From: Rhipidocladum racemiflorum
Lineage: Eukaryota; Streptophyta; Magnoliopsida; Poales; Poaceae
NCBI GenBank assembly: GCA_036346355.1
Contig: CM070576.1
Span: 11,701,558-11,765,557, forward strand
Direction of reading: 5' to 3'
DNA: 64,000 nucleotides
The notes under the pieces were generated by a model. It was not told the DNA's origin, made no database searches, and was given only the letters and a program-made list of their open reading frames with translations. Of the stretch, positions 43,551-54,895 are shown one piece after another. How positions within the stretch are numbered: position 1 is the first letter of the stretch; every line of letters begins with the position of its first letter. The position numbers were made by a program, and so were the translations under genes.

Positions 43551-43897
43551 ACCGGCGTGCCCGTTCCGTCAAAAGTGTCAAGACGGAGGGACATCCACTC
43601 CCGGAGACTCATCCTTGGCTCCGGCACAGCAGGGGCAGCAACTGGGGCCGCTACAGGGGGAGGCACAACAGCAGGGGTTGCCCGCAACTGTTAGCATAGC
43701 TCCTGAACCTCTCTCTGCAGAGCCTGAACTAAGTCCGTAGTGGCGGCAGGTACCTCACCGATCGTGCGCCGGAGCTCCTCTGCGCTTAGCCCATGAGCAT
43801 TGAGCGGCGCTACGCCGCTCTGCACTCAAGAATCTCCCTAAGAACCTCGCCCCTGGCCTCAATGGCCACGGCGACCACGGCCTCTACCCCTCGGCAT
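43551..43897 (-). pseudogene. Chromovirus B gag N-terminus
   Basis: The frame begins at the ATG at about 43897 (MPRGRGRGRRGH, typical of Tekay-like gag starts) and has an in-frame stop immediately afterwards. It runs to the G2 insertion and continues at 32185. The two sides join in one capsid segment once G2 and one copy of ACC(A/G)G are ignored, which confirms the nesting. Confidence 0.7.
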
Positions 43898-44235
43898 GGC
43901 TGCTACAAATAGACAACCATCCAATCACACAATCATAAGCACAACATCATATAATCAAGAACAAAGATCAAACATCATCATAAACATAGTCTTCATCAAA
44001 TAATCAAGCGCAATGCAATGATGAACCAAAACCCCATCCTACTGTGCAACCAAGTGTGTCAAATTTTAAATTACTTATTCCACTTTTGCAAGTTTTAATG
44101 TTGCTATCCTATGCAAAATAGTTAAAACATAAGCCATGTTTCTAAGTTATTCCACATCACATTTTTAGTTGTATCCTGTAGTATGACACTAAAAATACAC
44201 ATTCCAAGGACCTACAAACTCGATACCAATCAGAA
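43898..44235. other. 5' leader of chromovirus B
   Basis: AT-rich, without ORFs. The part from 44030 is clearly homologous to 60890-61086 of element Z. Next to the LTR the plus strand reads CTCGATACCAA, which on the minus strand gives TTGGTATCGAG, a degenerate initiator-Met primer-binding site. Confidence 0.6.
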
Positions 44236-46420
44236 TAACACCCCGGCATCTAGTATGCCCGAATGCTACCAAACATAGACTAAACAACCTCTAAATACCA
44301 CAAATAAAGATAAATTACAGCAAATACACAAATGCTAAAAACCGAAATTTCGGCAGCATCTCCTTTGTTTTAACATGAATTGAACGATAGCAATAACAAG
44401 GCAAGTCATATCAAAACATAAGGCATCTAAAGCAGCAGTATAAATGAATATAGCATCAACATAAGACAATAGTACTAAAACCAACCACTCCATAAACTAT
44501 GGCTAAGCAAATAAGGATCACAAGCACACAAATGAATCCATACACCAAGTTTCATTGCACTTATTAAGATCATGACTCAAGTTGATAAATCTGCCTAAAG
44601 GTGTGGAGTTATGTGAAGATGTGTAGCTAATGCCCTTTCCCACATGCCGGTGTCATGGTACCTAAAAACAACATAAAACACAAGCGTGAGTTCATCACTC
44701 AGCAAGTATATTGCAATGGAACAAAAGAACAAATACATTGCTACAACACTACAAATCATGCTTAATCACCATAATCATTCTCACATCTCATTATTCACAT
44801 ATCATGATCATCATGAGTGCAATGCAATGCAATGCACATGTCTCCTGGAAGCATATATCGGTATTGTTGAGTGCACACCCGTCGGCGTGCACCCTCTTCC
44901 CCCTTCCATCCCGTAGATGGAGGGTGCCTACGCATCGCTTCCACTCACCACGTGAGTGGAATCACGAGGTAGGTCTTACAACCATGGTGCTCTGGATTAG
45001 TCATAACTTTTTCACCGACCTTACCGGACTAGTTATGACGTTCTCACCGACCGGGCCAGCTTTCTTGCCATGTATGCAACATATGCCATAAACATAAACA
45101 ACTTGCATCAAACTGAACTAAACACGGCATAGCATCATAATAGTCCATTTTCATCATAAACTTGGCAAGCACTAATCATGGCAAGATATCACAACATGTA
45201 AGCAATTTGCATCTAGTCACAATTAGCAACATACATTACACTACCCATTAAAATACACTTGCCTTAACCTCGGGCGACGGGTTGGCGAGAGGTTGAGGGC
45301 ACTCCCGGGGTCACACCACCTGCACATACATACCACACACTCAAAACGTGCCCCCAAAACAGTAGGCAAAAGCTCGTCTACCCTGACTTCACAAACTACT
45401 CCCAAAATCGAAAAACAGAGAATCTGTCCCGCCCGGACAGCAGACTTCAAATTATCATAACTCTAGTTTTAGGACTCCAAATCGATTAAACGAGTACATC
45501 ATCGCGAAGCTTAGGAAATTTCCTAACTTTTTCTAAGTATTGGGAAAAGCTGATTCAGAATCTAAAGTTATCTAATCTACAAAACACTACGTTCTGTCCT
45601 AGCTACGTCACAGATTTGAACACGTTCGGTAAATCGAGCATACCTTTCAAACGGCTGGGCGGAATTCGACGTTTTTTATGTCCACTGACAGGTATTGAAG
45701 TTACCTACAACTTTCTCAGTAGGCAGCCGACCAAATTCCGACTCTATGGTCGCAAAAACTCAAACCCTAGGTCGACTACACAATCTGCCCGAAGCAGAGA
45801 ACGTGACAAACTCTAGTTTTCATCTAATCTACCAAATCACAGCACCACCACTTTATCTAAAAGCATCCAAATACCCTCTAGCACAGCACCTAGACCAACC
45901 CCAAGGATTCCCCTAACCATACCTTCGCCCGACGAACGATGAACCGACGAATCTCCTCCCAGTTCACGCGATCTCCTTCCTCGCTCCAAATCCACCGGAT
46001 CTCCTCATCGCGGAGTGCTCCAATGGTGAAAACAGCGGATTGGCGAGGCGAGGGGCTCCCCTAGGGCAGCAAGGAAGGTGGCCGGAGAGGAGAGGGGAAA
46101 GGTGGAGGTGCAATGGGGAGGAAGGGGGCGCACTGCAATGGGGCAGCGGCGCCATAAAGGGAAGGGATGGGGGCGTGTGGGGGCGGCTAGGGCAGGGAGG
46201 GGGCACACCAAGCCCCCTTAACCTGGTCTCCCCCCGCTCATGGGCCCATATCTCTCCCACTAAAGCCCACAATTCATCCCCCTTGGGCCCAAACTTCCCC
46301 GGAAAGGTCCAAACTCCCGAAATCGGCCCAGAAACGCGATTAAACGGCATAACGTAAAGTTTTAACCTTTAATTTCACATTTTATAAGATTACGACATTT
46401 CGTAGTGTCATATTATGGCA
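44236..46420 (-). repeat. 5' LTR of chromovirus B
   Basis: About 2.2 kb. The plus strand begins AACACCCCGGCAT (the LTR 3' end on the minus strand) and ends near TGTCATATTATGGCA at 46410 or 46420; the exact base is uncertain. It shares the order of hairpin-bearing block, AT-rich block and GC-rich promoter-proximal block with the LTRs of Y and Z. The short ORFs within it (for example 45964-46350) are low-complexity and not genes. Confidence 0.65.
44868..44960. repeat. Paired hairpin motifs in the B LTR
   Basis: GTGCACACCCGTCGGCGTGCAC (about 44871-44892) is an inverted repeat, and CCACTCACCACGTGAGTGG (about 44940-44958) is a second one. The first recurs in block Y near 49408-49430. Because they lie in transcribed LTR sequence they could fold in the RNA. 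Confidence 0.6.
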
Positions 46421-46726
46421 GAAAACAAACTCTTGCAGCTCAACAGCGCAGGTGGCAAAGATCTTCCTCAGAGCAAGGCGTGATGTCTCCTGAATGCCGG
46501 CTTAAAATGTAGCCCTCCTGACAGTGATGTTGACGGGATGACTCGCCTTGATCTTCTCTCCAGCATACATAGTGATCTTGGTGACCATGCCCCGAGCCTT
46601 CCTGTTCATGATCCAAGTGCTGGCCCTGTAGATCGGCTGGTCAAAATCTCCCAACACCTGAAGCATCCTCCACAGCTCTACGACGTAGCCTCCCTAACGG
46701 TCACCATAGGTGTGAATCCTCTTCAT
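46421..46726 (-). pseudogene. Unrecognised exon-like ORF in the internal region of an X-family element
   Basis: Read from the ATG at 46726 the frame is coherent for about 100 codons with only two stops (TAG at codon 11, TAA at about codon 74). It includes MKRIHTYGDR, YVVELWRMLQVLGDFDQPIY, STWIMNRKARGMVTKITMY and SHPVNITVRRATF. The composition is that of a globular protein, not low complexity. Immediately upstream is TTTTGACAG, a good splice acceptor, so this may be an internal exon. It is cut at about 46420 by chromovirus B. It is not gag, protease, RT, RNase H or integrase as far as I can tell. I do not recognise the family; a captured host gene or an element-specific ORF are both possible. 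Confidence 0.45.
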
Positions 46727-46939
46727 CTGTCAAAAGACACTCTCGTAAGAACGCAACATTTTAAAACAAAGTGAGAACAAGAAGAATTCAGCAAGGGGTA
46801 TGAACAAGAGAGAGGGGATAAGTCGAGAGTCCATTCATTATCTTGGAAAACTTTAACTTTAAAAAATAGTTTTATCCTCACTAGCGACGATTCTAACTAA
46901 GGGTAAGTCCTACAGTTAGTATGGCTCTGATACCACCTC
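46727..46939 (-). other. Leader and primer-binding site of the X-family element
   Basis: On the minus strand, GGTGGTATCAGAGC (46924-46937) next to the LTR is complementary to initiator tRNA-Met. The rest of the stretch is non-coding leader or intron. This shows that the LTR at 46940 is a 5' LTR and that the element was an LTR retrotransposon. Confidence 0.75.
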
Positions 46940-48374
46940 TATCGGGACCCGAATATACAAATCCGGACCCTCTGTGTTTTCAGCACTAGTCCAGGATCAC
47001 GCTAGTGCACACAGTCTCAACATCAATGAATATCACAATCATACCCAACAGAATAACAAATAAGTCTTTATTACAAAAGCGGTTGAGTCAACCTTATGGT
47101 TAAATTACAAAAGTACACCTCGTAGGGCAAAAGTCTTTATTACATAAACTTGCAGCGAAAAATAAAGAAACGCGTGGCACCAACCAATATGCCATAGGTA
47201 ACTGACTGGGCTCGCTCCCTAGTTCGTCGGCTCCTCCTGGAACTCCTCCTCCAGTGCTGGCGTTGATTCTTCCTTAGCTGCTGTTTTGTGTTGTGGCAAG
47301 GGTGAGTACTTAAAGCACTCAACAAGTCATGCACATAAATGCAAGTCTAGTAACTACATGCATGGCTTATTCCAAATGATATGCTAAGTGGTTTATTTGC
47401 AGTAAAGCAACATTCACAAATAACAATAGTAGATTGAAAGCAGTAAAACAGTAATAATAACTTTCATAAACAATTTCTCCAGTAAAGCATTTAACATCCT
47501 TAATCAAGTTCATCATCTCCACACCAAGTAACCAAAGTTATTTTTATGAAAGTCTAACCCTTGACTGTAATTCCCGAGCAATGTCCAATACCGTGGACTC
47601 AGCTATTCGAATAGTTTGTACACTCTGCAGAGGTTACACACTTTGCCCACAAGATACAATCAAACACCACAAAGGCGAGTGACCGTAACAAAGCCTTTTC
47701 AAAGTTACTTCCAAACCCAGTACTGCCCGCTAAGGTTTCCACACTAAAGGGACTGGTTACCACACCACTAAAAGCCCAGAACGTAGTCCCTCAAGGCCCA
47801 AACTCCCCAGCACATGATTTCCTTCCCCGAATTGATAGAAAAATGACTAAATCATTACTCGTACTGTCACATTAAGCTAGAAAACGAATTGCGATATTAA
47901 ATTAACTCACTCAATACTTGGTACATAAAGAATCCATTTGGATTGAATTGAAGCTTGGGATGAGAGGAATCCAATGGTATAGCATGCACAAGCTCAAACT
48001 CAAGTTTTTGATGGATTTGAGGGGATGAAATGGGGAAGGGTTGGAGGAGTTCTTGCCCTCTCTGCTTGGTGAATTTCTGGTTGGGGAGGAACAACTGAGG
48101 GGCATGGGGAGGAGAAACCAAGGTCGAGAAACCTTTATATATGTGCCAACTTTTTCCCTTACATGTGGGGCAAGGTCCCACATGTCATTGGGTATGTAGG
48201 GAGGTGGGTAAGAGGTGAATAAAGTGAGAAAAGACATGATGGGAAGTGCAGCCCACTTTTTTCTCATGCAAGCATGGTCCACATGTCGTTGAGTGGGTTG
48301 AAGTGAGAAAAGTGAGAAAAAGACAAAGTGGTACGTGCAGCCCAGTTTTTTCTCATGTAGACATGGTCCACATG
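46940..48374 (-). repeat. 5' LTR of an X-family element, interrupted by LTR W
   Basis: It starts TATCGGGACCCG (from TGTCGGGACCCG) and matches 1-1222 in reverse complement. A TATATAA-type box on the minus strand lies at 48135-48142, with a conserved promoter-proximal block at 47940-48190 that is also found, in the opposite orientation, at 50900-51145 in the solo LTR. An 86-bp partial duplication (TGCAGCCCA...CATGGTCCACATG) is seen at 48246-48289 and 48333-48374. The U3 start is not reached before LTR W begins at 48375. Confidence 0.75.
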
Positions 48375-50225
48375 TGTAACATCTCAATTTTTGCTTTTAT
48401 TGAATTTGTTGAGTTATTTGAATTTTTGGAGTTTTCCGGAATTTATTTGGATTTAATTTGACTTAAGTCTATTATTGGATCATTTAAATATTTAAAAGTT
48501 TCATATAAAGTTTTGTTGAAAATATTTTATTTGAGTCCAAAATGTCTTAAAATATTTTTTTAGAATTTTTCTAACCATGTTGCTATTTTCTTGAATTAAA
48601 TGAATTACTGGAAATGTTTCTGTATAATAATAAAAACAAAAAGGAATTTCGGAAAAACCCTAACGAGTTCTGTAACACCCCGGCACCTCACATGGCTGAA
48701 GTGCTACCAAAACCTATCCAATTTTTTTTAAAAAAAGGGCATGATCTCCCCTGCTAAATGGACATCCACTCAGCATGTAAAGAGATGACAATCAACATAA
48801 TAGCAACAATAACAACATTTCATGAAATCAATTAACCATCATGACCATCTAACCATAATCAACTATGCAAAGTATCAAAAAGACAATTACAATGCACCAT
48901 AAGTAGAACTACCAACATAAACACATACATCTAAGCATAAGATCAACAATCATCAATTAAACTTAACTACAACACGATTACACAAAGAATTCAACTAGTT
49001 ATCAAAGTGTAACATTCCTCCAATCTACTATTTGAGCATGGCATAAAAGTGAGTGACGTGACGCTATTTCTCAACCCAGCGAGTTGTCCTCAAAGTACCT
49101 AAAAACATTAAACAAACAAGCATGAGTCCAAGACTCAGCAAAGTGCATCACAAAACCAATTAACACAAATAAACCAACAGTAAGAGCATATTTGTTATCC
49201 AATTGCACACATTCATAAAACAATAATATCAACAACATTGACCTCTTTTCACTTCACCACTTAATTCTTACACATACCTCTTTAAATCTTTTTGGATGAG
49301 TCCACGACCCGATCCCAACTCTACACATTTCCATTTAATTCGAAATCATCATTAGGATGCAATGCTTCATGAATGCTCTTTTTGATACACGTACCGGTAC
49401 TGCCGAGTGCACACCCGTCGGTGTGCACCCTCACGTCCCTTCCATCCCGTGGAAGGTGCCTACTCTTACTGTCTTGCTCCCATTCACCTCGATGAACGGG
49501 ACTACAAGGTAGGACTTTCGTGTTCACTACGTGTGAACACAGGCCCACATCAGAATGGGTCGCCTCTTCCATTATGAACACACAAATGCAATTAACACAA
49601 TTAACTTGCATCTCCATTCATTTCTATCTTTTCATATGGACATAATTGAATACATACATAGCAATCAATTCTCATATTCGTGAATATAATCATCATCATC
49701 CACTCAATCAATAGCATTAAATAACTTTAAATGCATAACCATTTGACATTTCTCCTTTACTCATATGATGTAATGCAAATCACGTAATTCATTTCAACAT
49801 AAACATGTTCATAATGATTAATGAGTGGCAAGAAGCTTCGGCCACTCCCGAGATCACAATTCCTGCAATAAACATAAATACAATCATCTCAAGCAATACA
49901 AATCATTTCAAGCGGCAACTAACAAAAACTCTTTTGCGCTACGCGAATCCCGCTTTAAACTTCCTCAACTAGACCCATTAACTTTTCTTACGCAATCCAA
50001 CTCAATTTCATACACCCATCGACAATAAAATGCCCACAATATTACATATCAACTCTTCTACTCGATTCCCCAAAAAAGCCATGTCACCTCAAAACTTCCA
50101 TTCCCATACAGCAATCCCGCAAGCTCGCATAACTTCCAAATGGCAAAACCAAAATTTGAGTTCTTGTACTCCAAACGACCACATGGGAATAAGCTTTAGT
50201 TTTCACAAAGCCATCCAAGCAGGAG

Positions 50226-53200
50226 TGTAACAGCCCAACAAGGGTAGTTGTAATAAAATTATATTCAAACGAGTAAAACGAGTTTTTCTATAGTTTTGGT
50301 GGATTTTTTTAAAAACTTTTGCAATTCAAAAGAATTTATATGATTGGTTGCAAGCTATTGTTAATTTAACTATTGGATTTTATTTCAATATTAACAGTGG
50401 CCAAAAGTATTTTAATGTAGTCCCAGATATTTCAAAATTCCTTAAGTTATTAAGTCATGCATATTAGGTTCATGCCATTCATGGTTGCAATATAATCTTC
50501 ACTAATTTAAAACTTCACAAGTAATATATTATTTTACTTGGAGGAGTATGAAATTCATACAATCCTAAGACCCCTTCCATCTATAGCCATACTCTTTTAC
50601 CACTCAATGACATGTGGACCATGCTAGCAAGAGAGAGTGTGTGGGTTGCACCTAACCACATATTTTTTTCTCACATGATTCACCCTTTACCCACCTCCTT
50701 ACTCACTATGACATGTGGGACCAGGCCCCACATTTAAGTAATGAAGTGGGCAACATTATAAGTACCTCAACCTTGGTTTCTCCTCCCACTTGAGCTCATT
50801 TCCTGCCATCCCCATGCTGAAAACTGCACATACCTACCATGTATTTTCTTACTTTACTCACTTCTACCCACTCCCCCACCTACTCTATGACATGTGAGAC
50901 CTTGCCCCACATGTAAGAAAGAAAGGTGGCCACTATATAAACACATTCGCATTGGTTTCTCCTCCCTCACACACATCATCTGCTCACTCCACTTATAAAA
51001 TTCTGCACAAGGAGAGCAAGAACTCCTCCCACCCTTCTCCATTCATCCCCCTCAAATCCATCCAAAACTTGAGTTTGAGCTTATGCATGCTATACCATTG
51101 GATTCCTCTCATCCCAAGCTTCAAATCCATCCAAATGGATTTTTGATGCACCAAGTATTGGGTGAGTTGTGATCAATTTCCTTCTTTCCATGTTCTGAAA
51201 TTTTTGTCACTTGAGACTCATTTCACTTCTTCTCCATGGGTTTCATCATCAAACCTTGAATCGGGTTGTCCATATTGTGTTGAAAGTCTGGATCGGAACA
51301 TCCTATCCTATGATTGGAACTTTCGATGTTTCCAGAGAAGCACCTTTCATGAATTCCAACTGAAAAAAGTTAGGACCGGAACATCCGATCGTAAGATCGG
51401 AACTTTCGACCTAACCAACTTCAAGTGACCATAACTTTTGCATCATAAGTCCAAATTGGGTGAAACCAATTCCTATGCATTCATAGGATCATCCTCTTTC
51501 ATCCCCAATAGAAAAATAAGACTTGGGTTACATATATGAGGATATATCATAGGATCCTTAACAAGTTGTAGCATCGTTAACCCCCACCCAAACTATATTG
51601 TTTTGGTGATAACTTTTGACACATCAGTGCAAACTTCAAAAACTCAATTTTTATGTTCATATTATGACTATTAATCCAAATCATGAGCATTTCATGCACA
51701 TTTGAGCATTCTCCCATAGCAATATTCATTTGAACTCTTTTTTATGTTTATTTGAATTAGATCTTCTCGATAGGTGTTGACGCTTCGGAGGACACTCTGG
51801 AGTATGACTACGCTTATGATATCAAGAATGAGCAACAAGGCACTACCTTACTCCTTTAACATGATTGCTCTTATTATTTGCGAATTATGCTTTGAAGTTA
51901 TCTTATCAATTGCATGCCTATTTTCACTTACAATTATGTTTTGGGTACAATGTTTAGCTATTACCATGTTGTCATATGAACCCCTTGCCATGTTTCTTTC
52001 ACATTCCGTTGTCACCTTAGGTGGCTTAACATTATGTATGGGTTCTTGCGAATTTCTTAGTCATGCTTAAAACAACGTTAGAAAACGCGATAGATGGACT
52101 TAGTCCATCGGTCGCAATGATCGAGAATGATTATGATTATGTTGATTGGAATAGTAAATTGATGAGTAGAAATGTTGGCTAAGGATCTTAAGGATTAAAT
52201 CCTGGTGCCGTCTCACAGGTAACTATCGTGTGAACCACACGCCGTTTATGGGACCGGCTTAGCCAAGTACTTGTGTATGACTAGGGTATGTAAACCATGT
52301 GCACTCGGAATTCCTTGAGCTTTGCGGAGTGTCAAGGAATGTCCGTAGGAATTCATCGAACTTTGGGAAGTGTTAGGAATGTCCTTCAGATCCCTCGAAA
52401 TTTATGGAGTTAGGGATATCCTTCAAAGGGCCTACTCCTTGATCCACACACACAGCACTGGGCACGCGGGATCAAGGGTCACAGTCACTCGGGAGGTTTA
52501 TATGCACTACCATGCATACCGGAAAATGGTTTTGTCACGTTTACCTTGGCCGGCACATCAAAGGAATTTTGATAATAGCTTGGCTTACGAGTGTGACGTG
52601 TCGTGTGGGTAAAGTCGTTCCTCTGTAGAGTTTAAATTATTCGAATAGCCGCGTCCATGGTCAAGGACGATTGCTTGTTATTGTTAGCCACCAGGCGAGT
52701 ATTAAGGACCGGGTAAGAATGAATGGCTTGGGAAAGCAAGTCTCATGAGTATTGGAGTACTCATGAGAGGAACTTCACGAGTATTGGAGTACTCGTGGAA
52801 GGATCTTCACGGATATTGGAGTACCCATGGGTGTAAGCGAACATGAGCGTTTGACTCATGGTTCATAGAATGCTTGAGGCATGAGATGAAGATGTTTATG
52901 ATGAAGTTATACTATGTATTAGACTTTGAAAAGATTTACTAAATGCAAGTTCAATCTATACGTGTCTATGTTTTTACCATAAATAGCGCTTTATGCTAAA
53001 ATTAACCTTATGCCTTTCTTTTGATGTAGCAACCACACATAGCTAGAACTCAGCATACAACTTGTAATAATGTGCGAGTACACTCTTTGTACTCAATCGG
53101 ATTGTCCACTTGCTGCAGGTGAGGATGAGACGCTGCCCGTTGATCTTTATCGGGCAGACGTCGACGACACTGACGTTTAGATGGGTGTTCTTAACCTCCA

Positions 53201-53514
53201 GTTGGTTGCCTGAGGGTTTGGGGCATACTACGCTGGACAATACTTTTGTCATTTATTTATGTTTTCCACTGCTACTTTGATGTAATAACACTAAATATGT
53301 CGTTGTGGATAGCAGTTCTACTTTTGGTATGCTTATGCTTCCGTTCATTGTGTATGTGTTGTGATGCAAACTATTGGGCATCGTTGCGCATGTTGGTTAA
53401 CTGTCTTGGGACCAACACGGGCATATATGCGGAGCTCCCGAGGTTCCATTGATTCACTTAAATTGTACCATGTGTTTGGGTGAATCAGTGGAGTCCCGGG
53501 GATGGCTCCCCACA
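50226..53514 (+). repeat. Solo LTR of 3,289 bp with AGGAG target duplication
   Basis: It starts TGTAACAGCCC at 50226 and ends CTCCCCACA at 53514, flanked by AGGAG at 50221-50225 and 53515-53519. No gag-pol or second LTR is present, so it is a solo LTR left by LTR-LTR recombination. TATATAA lies at 50934-50940. Blocks at 50900-51145 and near 52620-52660 are homologous to the X LTRs, so it is a distant member of that family. Internal repeats include two copies of a GATCGGAAC/AACTTTCGA module (51290-51410) and a row of hairpins at 52743-52829. ORFs such as 51774-52070 are not conserved and have no domain. Confidence 0.85.
52743..52829. repeat. Three tandem hairpin repeats in the solo LTR
   Basis: Units TCATGAGTATTGGAGTACTCATGA-like at 52743, 52776 and 52808, about 32 bp apart. 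Each is an inverted repeat (for example CACGAGTA..TACTCGTG). The arms of the first two units differ from each other in a compensatory way (ATGAG/CTCAT versus ACGAG/CTCGT), which hints at conserved pairing. Confidence 0.75.
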
Positions 53515-54362
53515 AGGAGCCATCTTAAAGGCCCTAAAATCGTGTTCCAAACACTCAGCTACCAAATCTGAATTTTCAGCAACTCTAGTTTCACGATATC
53601 AACTTCAACAAAGTATAACTTTTGCTTCGCTTAACCAAATTGAGTAAACTTAGACTCTAATTAACCACAAGAAGATAATCTACCATTATCACAAACCCAT
53701 TCCATTTGGTTACTCCTCAATCAATCCCAGATTTTAAAAGAACAAGGTTCATTTACATTAATTCCAATTCTTGGTTGTTCGCATTCAAATTAGCATATCT
53801 CTTAATTAGCTATACAAAATTTGGAGTTCTTATGCTCTAAATGGCCAAAAGAAGAACGTATATCCATACATCATATCTATTCATGCTAGTTGTTCCTCAA
53901 TAGATACCAGATTGCAAAAGAACAGCCTACCCGAGCTAATCCAACCTCTCAAATTTTAGAACAATCACAGTTTTGGATAGCCCACTTCAACCTAGCATAA
54001 CTTTTGATTCTAGAATGCAAATCAAGCAAACAAATACATTTTCTTAATCTAAATAAAATTTTATAGTTTTCTCTAGGAAACGGAAAAGCTAATTCAGCCT
54101 GCAACTAGCTCAAATCATCAGTTGAACATTGCATCTACCATCACAAATCCACTTCGGACAGCCTGGACCAAAATGGGTATAACTTTCAAATGGCTTGATG
54201 GATTTCATGACTTGTTGTTATTGTTGCTATTATGTTTATTGTCATCTCTTTGCCTGTTGAGTGGATGTCCATTTAGCACGGGAGATCTTGCCATTTTTTT
54301 AAAAAAAATTTGGATAGGTTTTGGTAGCACTTCGGGCACGTGAGGTGCCAGTGTGTTACAGT

Positions 54363-54373
54363 TGGTATCAGAG
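54363..54373 (+). promoter_or_regulatory. Primer-binding site (initiator tRNA-Met) after the inner LTR end in block Y
   Basis: TGGTATCAGAG follows GTGTTACA after two bases on the plus strand. This shows that 54198-54360 is the 3' end of a plus-oriented 5' LTR. Confidence 0.75.
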
Positions 54374-54895
54374 TGAGGTTTTAGGTCTGTGGCTTGTGAA
54401 TGTAGAAATTACTCTAGAGTAAACTAAAATGTTGACTTGGAAAAGTAGAAATATGACATGTTGTTATTGTTGCTATTATGTTGATTGTCATCTCTTTGCC
54501 TGCTGAGTGGATGTCCATTTAGAAGGGGAGATCTTGCCATTTTTAAAAAAAATTGGGATAGGTTTTGGTATCACTTCGGGCATGTGAGGTGCCGGGGTGT
54601 TATAGGTCTGACCCGTCAACCCAACAGGAAACCCATTAAACCCATTAGCCCAAAACCAAACCCTATTCGCGCGCCGTTCGATTCCAATCGGACAACCAAG
54701 ATTGATCCACGTTTCATGCGAGTGTGACCGTGGGATCCGTGCCACGCATACATTCGAGATGTGGCCACGTCGTCTCTATCTCAGATACAGAGTGCGCCAC
54801 CACATCACCACCGAGTGGGCCTAGGTTTTCGAATTAGGCGTGGATGCTGAGGCTATTTAATGCATGGACCGGCTTCCGAGAATCCCCATTTCCTT

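Larger units (their letters stand above)
28746..46420 (-). mobile_element. Chromovirus B (Ty3/gypsy), 3'-truncated and split by G2
   Basis: From right to left: 5' LTR (about 44236-46420), primer-binding-like leader, gag N-terminus (43551-43897), the G2 insertion (32186-43550), gag remainder, zinc knuckles, protease, reverse transcriptase, RNase H and the N-terminal part of integrase, ending at about 28746. The 3' LTR and the integrase C-terminus are absent. The leader (44030-44236) matches that of element Z (60890-61086), so B and Z are related. All coding parts carry stops. Confidence 0.78.
48671..54605. mobile_element. Composite block Y: inverted chromovirus LTR pieces around a solo LTR
   Basis: 48671-48834 starts TGTAACACCCCGGCACC and is the inverted complement of 54198-54360, which ends GGTGTTACA-like. 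A second plus-oriented copy lies at 54446-54605. Between them (48671-50225 plus 53520-54197, about 2.2 kb) is sequence laid out like a minus-strand LTR of the B/Z type, but without its promoter-proximal GC-rich part. The inner plus copy is followed by a primer-binding site (54363-54373) and about 70 bp of leader. Possible outer duplication: GTTCT / GGTCT with one mismatch. The most likely origin is a rearranged, partly inverted chromovirus LTR pair. Confidence 0.5.

Noticed and set aside
47140..47334. Arginine-rich minus-strand ORF in the X LTR
   Set aside because: No counterpart in the other X LTR copy and no domain; LTR sequence.
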